This document shows, piece after piece, positions 44,960-48,260 of a stretch of DNA of 48,260 nucleotides. Source of the stretch: Microbacterium sp. ACRRU (lineage in GTDB: Bacteria; Actinomycetota; Actinomycetes; Actinomycetales; Microbacteriaceae); assembly GCF_022346945.1 (NCBI RefSeq), contig NZ_JAKRNI010000021.1, positions 1-48,260 on the forward strand, given 5' to 3'. Under the pieces are notes generated by a model that saw nothing but the letters and a program-made list of their open reading frames with translations, was not told where the DNA came from and made no database searches. The translations under genes and the position numbers were made by a program. Positions within the stretch are counted from its first letter, which is position 1, and every line of letters starts with the position of its first letter.

Positions 44960-46150
44960 CTACGGACGGAAGCGCCGGAGCAGCGCGGCGAGGGCCTGGC
45001 CGCCGCCGATGCACATCGTCACCACCGCGTACTCGAGGTCGCGGCGCTGGAGGTCGAGGGCCGCGCGGACCGTGAGGATCGCGCCGGTCGCGCCGACGGG
45101 ATGGCCGAGGGCGATCGCGCCGCCGTACGGGTTCACCTTCTCGGCATCCAGGCCCGCGTCACGGATCACCGCGACCGCCTGCGCCGCGAACGCCTCGTTC
45201 AGCTCGATCACATCGACGTCGGCCGGGGTGAGTCCGGTCTGCTCCCACAACCGCTGCAGCGCGAGCACCGGGGCGTAGCCCATGATCTCGGGGTCGACGC
45301 CCGCCGTGGTGACGGCCTCCAGCGTCGCGAGGCCCGCGAGGCCCTGTGCGCGCACGTCGTCCTCGCGCATCAGCACGGTCGCGGCGGCACCGTCGTTGAT
45401 CCCCGACGAGTTCCCCGCCGTGACCGTCCCCTCGCGCTCGAACGCGGGCCGAAGCCCCGCGAGCACCTCGCGGGTCGTCCCGGGCCGCGGATGCTCGTCG
45501 ACCGACACCTCGACCGGCCTCTTCCCGCCGGTCGCCACGGGCACGATCTCCTCCGCGAACGCCACCCGGGCGGCATCCGTCGAAGCCCTCCGCTGGCTCT
45601 CCACCGCAAACGCGTCCTGCTCTTCCCGCGACACGGAGTACCGGGATGCCACGATCTCAGCGGTCGTGCCCATGTGCCGGCCGCTGAAGGGGTCGGTGAG
45701 GATCGCGAGCGTGCCGTCGAGGAGCGTCCGGTCGCCGAGCCTCGCGTTGCCGCGGGCACCGTACTCGAGGAACGGCGTGCGCGACATGCTTTCGTCGCCA
45801 CCGGCGACCACGACGTCGACGCCGCCCCACCGCAGTTCTTGCGCCCCCGACCAGATCGCCTGAAGCCCCGACCCGCACAGACGGTTCACGGTGAAGGCCG
45901 GGACGCGGGTCGGCAGCCCCGCCGCGAGCGCGACGCGGCGGGCGTTGTACGCGTCGGGTCCGTTCTGCGCGATACAGCCCATGACGACCTCGTCCACGGC
46001 ATCCTTCGGCACACCCGCGCGGTCGAGCGCCGCGGTGACCGCAACGGCCCCGAGCTCGTGCGCGTCTACGCTCGACAGCGCGCCGCCGAACGAGCCGATC
46101 GGGGTGCGCGCGCCCGAGACGAGGACGATGCGAGAAGCGTTCGGCGCCAT
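44960..46150 (-). CDS. Acetyl-CoA C-acyltransferase (thiolase)
   Basis: A 396-residue degradative-type thiolase. [17 protein letters not shown] holds the acyl-accepting Cys near residue 90. [28 protein letters not shown] (catalytic His) and CIGGGQALA (second Cys) complete the active site. It cleaves 3-ketoacyl-CoA or condenses two acetyl-CoA. GGAGG lies 5 nt before the ATG at 46150; a longer in-frame start at 46201 is not supported. No partner gene is directly linked. The stop abuts hairpin repeat copy 5. Confidence 0.93.
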   Translation of the reverse strand: MAPNASRIVLVSGARTPIGSFGGALSSVDAHELGAVAVTAALDRAGVPKDAVDEVVMGCIAQNGPDAYNARRVALAAGLPTRVPAFTVNRLCGSGLQAIWSGAQELRWGGVDVVVAGGDESMSRTPFLEYGARGNARLGDRTLLDGTLAILTDPFSGRHMGTTAEIVASRYSVSREEQDAFAVESQRRASTDAARVAFAEEIVPVATGGKRPVEVSVDEHPRPGTTREVLAGLRPAFEREGTVTAGNSSGINDGAAATVLMREDDVRAQGLAGLATLEAVTTAGVDPEIMGYAPVLALQRLWEQTGLTPADVDVIELNEAFAAQAVAVIRDAGLDAEKVNPYGGAIALGHPVGATGAILTVRAALDLQRRDLEYAVVTMCIGGGQALAALLRRFRP

Positions 46151-46266
46151 GGGGACCTCCGGGAAGAAGCGGGGATGACAGCATTGTGCCTCGCGCGGCA
46201 TCCGGGGGCATGCGATGGCCCGCGCGACACTGGCGGGCGCCCCAGGGCCGCTGCCAGACTGACCGC

Positions 46267-46581
46267 ATGCTCGTCACGACCATGAACGATGTCCCCGGCC
46301 GTCAGATCGTCGAGGTCTACGGAGAGGTCACCGGCCTGACGGTGCGCGCCCGCAACATCGGCGTGCAGTTCGGCGCGGGGCTCAAGTCGATCTTCGGCGG
46401 TGAACTGGAGGGGCTCACCAAACAGCTGCAGGAAAGCCGCGATGAAGCCAAGCAGCGTCTGATCGAGCAGGCGCAGGCCCTCGGCGCGGATGCCGTGATC
46501 GCGATGCGCTTCGACACCAGCGAGGTCGCACAGAACTTCCAGGAAGTCGTCGCGTACGGCACGGCCGTGAAGCTCGGCTGA
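46267..46581 (+). CDS. YbjQ/UPF0145 family protein
   Basis: A 104-residue protein of the YbjQ family (putative heavy-metal binding). PGRQIVEVYGEVTGLTVRARNIG and QALGADAVIAMRFDTSEVAQNFQEVVAYGTAV are the conserved parts. It forms pentamers in known structures; the biochemical role is unknown. ATG at 46267; the gene converges on the TetR gene with 5 nt between the stops. Confidence 0.9.
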   Translation: MLVTTMNDVPGRQIVEVYGEVTGLTVRARNIGVQFGAGLKSIFGGELEGLTKQLQESRDEAKQRLIEQAQALGADAVIAMRFDTSEVAQNFQEVVAYGTAVKLG

Positions 46582-46586
46582 GGGGC

Positions 46587-47165
46587 TCAGCGCCAGGACT
46601 CCAGCGTCGTCGGGACGGATGCCAGGGTCGCCACGGCCGCGTCACGGTCGGCGCGGGCGAGGGTGAGCGCTGCGACGACGAGCGACGCGCAGACGCCGGC
46701 GAGGGCGTCCACGGCATCTGGCGAGAGATCGGGGCGACGGTCGGCGACGGCGGAGCGAATGGCGGCCCGCATCTCGGCGGCGTAGCCGGACACGAGCGCG
46801 CGGATGTCGTCGTCGTCCGACGCCAGTGGCGATGCTCCGGCGTTGAGCAGGAGGCATCCCAGGCGAGCGCGGGAACTGTCGGCCGCGATCGCCGCGCGCA
46901 TCTGTTCGACATACGCCTCGAGAGCGCCCGGGTCTCCCCCGCCCAGCGGTCGCAGGCGCGTTCGCACGACATCGTCGAGGTATCCGGCGAGCACCGCGTC
47001 GAAGAGTCCGCGCTTGCTGCCGAACGCGTTGTAAAGGCTGGAACGGGTCAGGCCGGTGGCGTCTTCGAGTTCGGCGATGCCCGTCTCGGCGTAGCCGTGC
47101 TGCCAGAACACATCGCGCGCGGCGTCGACGACGGCGCGGCGGTCGAATGTCGGCATCCTGCCCAT
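46587..47165 (-). CDS. TetR-family regulator divergent from an MDR oxidoreductase
   Basis: A 192-residue TetR protein. The helix-turn-helix region is VVDAARDVFWQHGYAETGIAELEDATGLTRSSLYNAFGSKRGLFDAVL, and the C-terminal domain with CLLLNAG is of the TetR_C_16 type. AAGGAAACCC precedes the ATG at 47165; 47156 is an alternative start. It lies divergent from the enoyl-reductase-like gene with 69 nt between the starts, which contain GACCGGTC (47199-47206), so it probably represses both. Confidence 0.9.
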   Translation of the reverse strand: MGRMPTFDRRAVVDAARDVFWQHGYAETGIAELEDATGLTRSSLYNAFGSKRGLFDAVLAGYLDDVVRTRLRPLGGGDPGALEAYVEQMRAAIAADSSRARLGCLLLNAGASPLASDDDDIRALVSGYAAEMRAAIRSAVADRRPDLSPDAVDALAGVCASLVVAALTLARADRDAAVATLASVPTTLESWR

Positions 47166-47198
47166 GGGTTTCCTTCTTCCCGGTCGAGGCCTATATTA

Positions 47199-47206
47199 GA
47201 CCGGTC
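47199..47206. promoter_or_regulatory. Putative TetR operator
   Basis: GACCGGTC, inside the longer TTAGACCGGTCGTTA, in the 69-nt divergent region. AGACCGGTC cores are common in operators of this type of TetR regulator; AT-rich flanks on both sides could hold the two -10 boxes. Confidence 0.65.
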
Positions 47207-47234
47207 GTTACAAAATAGCCACGCAAGGAGAGAC

Positions 47235-48209
47235 ATGCGCGCGATCGTGCACCCCCAATTCGGCGAACCCGCCGATGTTCTGAGCGTCGATGAGGTTCCG
47301 ACCCCCGAGCCCGGCCCCGGCCAGGTGCGTCTGCGGGTGACGCTCTCGCCGATCCACAACCACGACCTGTGGACGATCCGCGGCGACTACGGCTTCAAGC
47401 CCGACCTCCCCGCCCGCGCCGGCACCGAGGCCGTCGGCATCATCGACGCGATCGGCGAGGGCGTCCACGGGCTCGAGGTGGGCCAGCGCGTCGCCACCGG
47501 CGGCACCTTCGGCGTCTGGGCCGAGTACGTCGTCGCCCCGGCCGCGGGCCTCATCCCCGTCGCCGACGCCCTCCCCGACGAGGTGGCCGCGCAGCTCGTA
47601 TCCATGCCGTTCAGCGCCATCAGCCTCCTGCACTCCCTCGACCTCACACCCGGCGACTGGATCGTGCAGAACACCGCCAACGGAGCCGTCGGGCGCATGG
47701 TCGCGCAGATCGCGCGGGCGCGTGGCATCCACGTCCTGGGGCTGGTCCGTCGGCAGAGCGCCGTCGACGAGCTCGCCGAGCAGGGCATCGACAACGTCGT
47801 GTCCACCGACGCCGACGACTGGCGCGAGAAGGCTCTCGCGATCGCCGACGGCGCGCGGATCGTCGCGGGCGTGGACTCGGTGGGCGGCTCGGCGAGCAAC
47901 GACGTGCTGTCGCTGCTGTCTGACAACGGCACGCTCGTCATCTTCGGCTCGATGGGCGCCGGGAAGCTCGAACTCTCCGCCGGCGACATCATCTTCCGCC
48001 AGGCGACCGTGAAGGGATTCTGGGGCAGCGTCGTCAGCAAGACGATGGATGCCGAGACCCGCGGTGCCCTCTTCGGCGAGCTGTCGCGCTACCTCGCCGA
48101 CGGTACGGTCACCCTGCCCGTCGCGGCGACCTTCGACCTCGACGACATCCGCGAGGCCGTGACCGCGAGCCTGTCGCCGCGCGTCGGCAAGGTGCTTCTG
48201 CGCCCGTGA
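47235..48209 (+). CDS. Zinc-independent MDR oxidoreductase, enoyl-thioester-reductase-like
   Basis: A 324-residue medium-chain reductase without the zinc cysteines. SPIHNHDLWTIRGDYGFKPDLPARAGTEAVG and GDWIVQNTANGAVGRMVAQIARARGIHVLGLVRR resemble 2-enoyl thioester reductases (MECR/ETR type), which use NADPH. A quinone-reductase role is the alternative. AAGGAG lies 7 nt before the ATG at 47235. It is divergent from the TetR gene and probably induced by a substrate-like ligand. The gene is complete; a hairpin follows before the end of the window. Confidence 0.85.
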   Translation: MRAIVHPQFGEPADVLSVDEVPTPEPGPGQVRLRVTLSPIHNHDLWTIRGDYGFKPDLPARAGTEAVGIIDAIGEGVHGLEVGQRVATGGTFGVWAEYVVAPAAGLIPVADALPDEVAAQLVSMPFSAISLLHSLDLTPGDWIVQNTANGAVGRMVAQIARARGIHVLGLVRRQSAVDELAEQGIDNVVSTDADDWREKALAIADGARIVAGVDSVGGSASNDVLSLLSDNGTLVIFGSMGAGKLELSAGDIIFRQATVKGFWGSVVSKTMDAETRGALFGELSRYLADGTVTLPVAATFDLDDIREAVTASLSPRVGKVLLRP

Positions 48210-48213
48210 GCCC

Positions 48214-48249
48214 GGGCGGGCGCCGCCGCCCCTGGGTCGGCGCCCGCCC
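48214..48249 (+). terminator. Hairpin after the MDR gene
   Basis: GGGCGGGCGCCG (48214-48225) pairs perfectly with CGGCGCCCGCCC (48238-48249). It begins 5 nt after the stop codon. Confidence 0.7.
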
Positions 48250-48260
48250 CTGTCTCTTAT
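48250..48260. other. Probable Nextera adapter remnant at the contig end
   Basis: CTGTCTCTTAT equals the first 11 bases of the Nextera/Tn5 mosaic-end read-through sequence. It is AT-richer than its surroundings and sits exactly at the window end, so it is most likely not genomic. Confidence 0.8.

Larger units (their letters stand above)
470..48053. other. Dispersed over-represented heptamer GGATGCC/GGCATCC
   Basis: Counting by eye gives about 46 GGATGCC and 56 GGCATCC on the plus strand, one every 470 nt on average, against about 11 expected for both orientations at 70% GC. It appears in genes as GAT-GCC (Asp-Ala), GCA-TCC (Ala-Ser) and GGC-ATC (Gly-Ile), and also in noncoding DNA. First copy 470-476, last copy 48047-48053. 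Confidence 0.7.

Noticed and set aside
1..48260. tRNA, rRNA, riboswitch, insertion sequence, prophage or toxin-antitoxin genes
   Set aside because: No cloverleaf, transposase, integrase, phage or toxin-antitoxin signature was recognised in either strand, and intergenic gaps are short.

Overview
The window is about 70% GC, densely coded, with G/C-ending codons, many 4-nt ATGA/GTGA start-stop overlaps, actinobacterial cell-wall sorting signals of the LAxTG type, and a BioQ-controlled biotin ECF transporter. This points to a Microbacteriaceae actinobacterium, most likely Microbacterium. The window looks like a whole draft contig: it opens next to a dispersed repeat and its last 11 bases match the start of a Nextera transposase adapter.

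Layout. 1-10.0 kb: a zinc alcohol dehydrogenase, a coupled three-gene set (acyl-CoA-dehydrogenase-like protein, PIG-L deacetylase/methyltransferase fusion, family 2 glycosyltransferase), an alpha/beta hydrolase, a divergent XRE regulator/SDR pair, and a coupled ddaH-rocD pair. 10.3-19.7 kb: an arabinan/arabino-oligosaccharide locus with GH51, GH1-like enzyme, two sugar permeases, a solute-binding lipoprotein, a LacI repressor and a secreted GH93-like enzyme, with TACAACGTTGTA-type operators at both outward promoters. 19.8-23.4 kb: a 1200-residue PutA homologue whose active-site motifs are missing in both halves. 23.5-28.9 kb: a giant secreted LamG-GH43-GH51 wall-anchored protein split by a frameshift, followed by a CE7 esterase. 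30.3-36.3 kb: thioesterase, GNAT, CofE, bioY-bioM-bioN with divergent bioQ, and a SpoIIM-like membrane protein with a partner. 36.4-48.2 kb: a cytochrome b-type protein and MarR regulator, enoyl-CoA hydratase plus acyl-CoA dehydrogenase, a VIT-family transporter, a large wall-anchored 5'-nucleotidase, thiolase, YbjQ protein, and a TetR regulator divergent from an enoyl-reductase-like MDR protein.

How the parts work together. The GH93-like, GH43/GH51 and CE7 proteins would act on plant cell-wall polysaccharide; the ABC transporter imports the oligosaccharides, and the cytoplasmic GH51 and GH1-like enzymes finish them under LacI control. The bioYMN genes imply biotin uptake repressed by BioQ through two tandem boxes.

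Three features stand out. (1) A family of five dispersed hairpins, each exactly 64 nt, with conserved 25-nt arms and an apex whose sequence changes from copy to copy but stays mostly self-complementary; each sits at the 3' end of a gene. (2) A heptamer, GGATGCC/GGCATCC, occurs about 100 times, roughly nine times the count expected from base composition, in several reading frames and at the cost of rare codons. (3) The PutA homologue appears to be a double pseudoenzyme. No tRNA, rRNA, CRISPR array, insertion sequence or prophage was seen.
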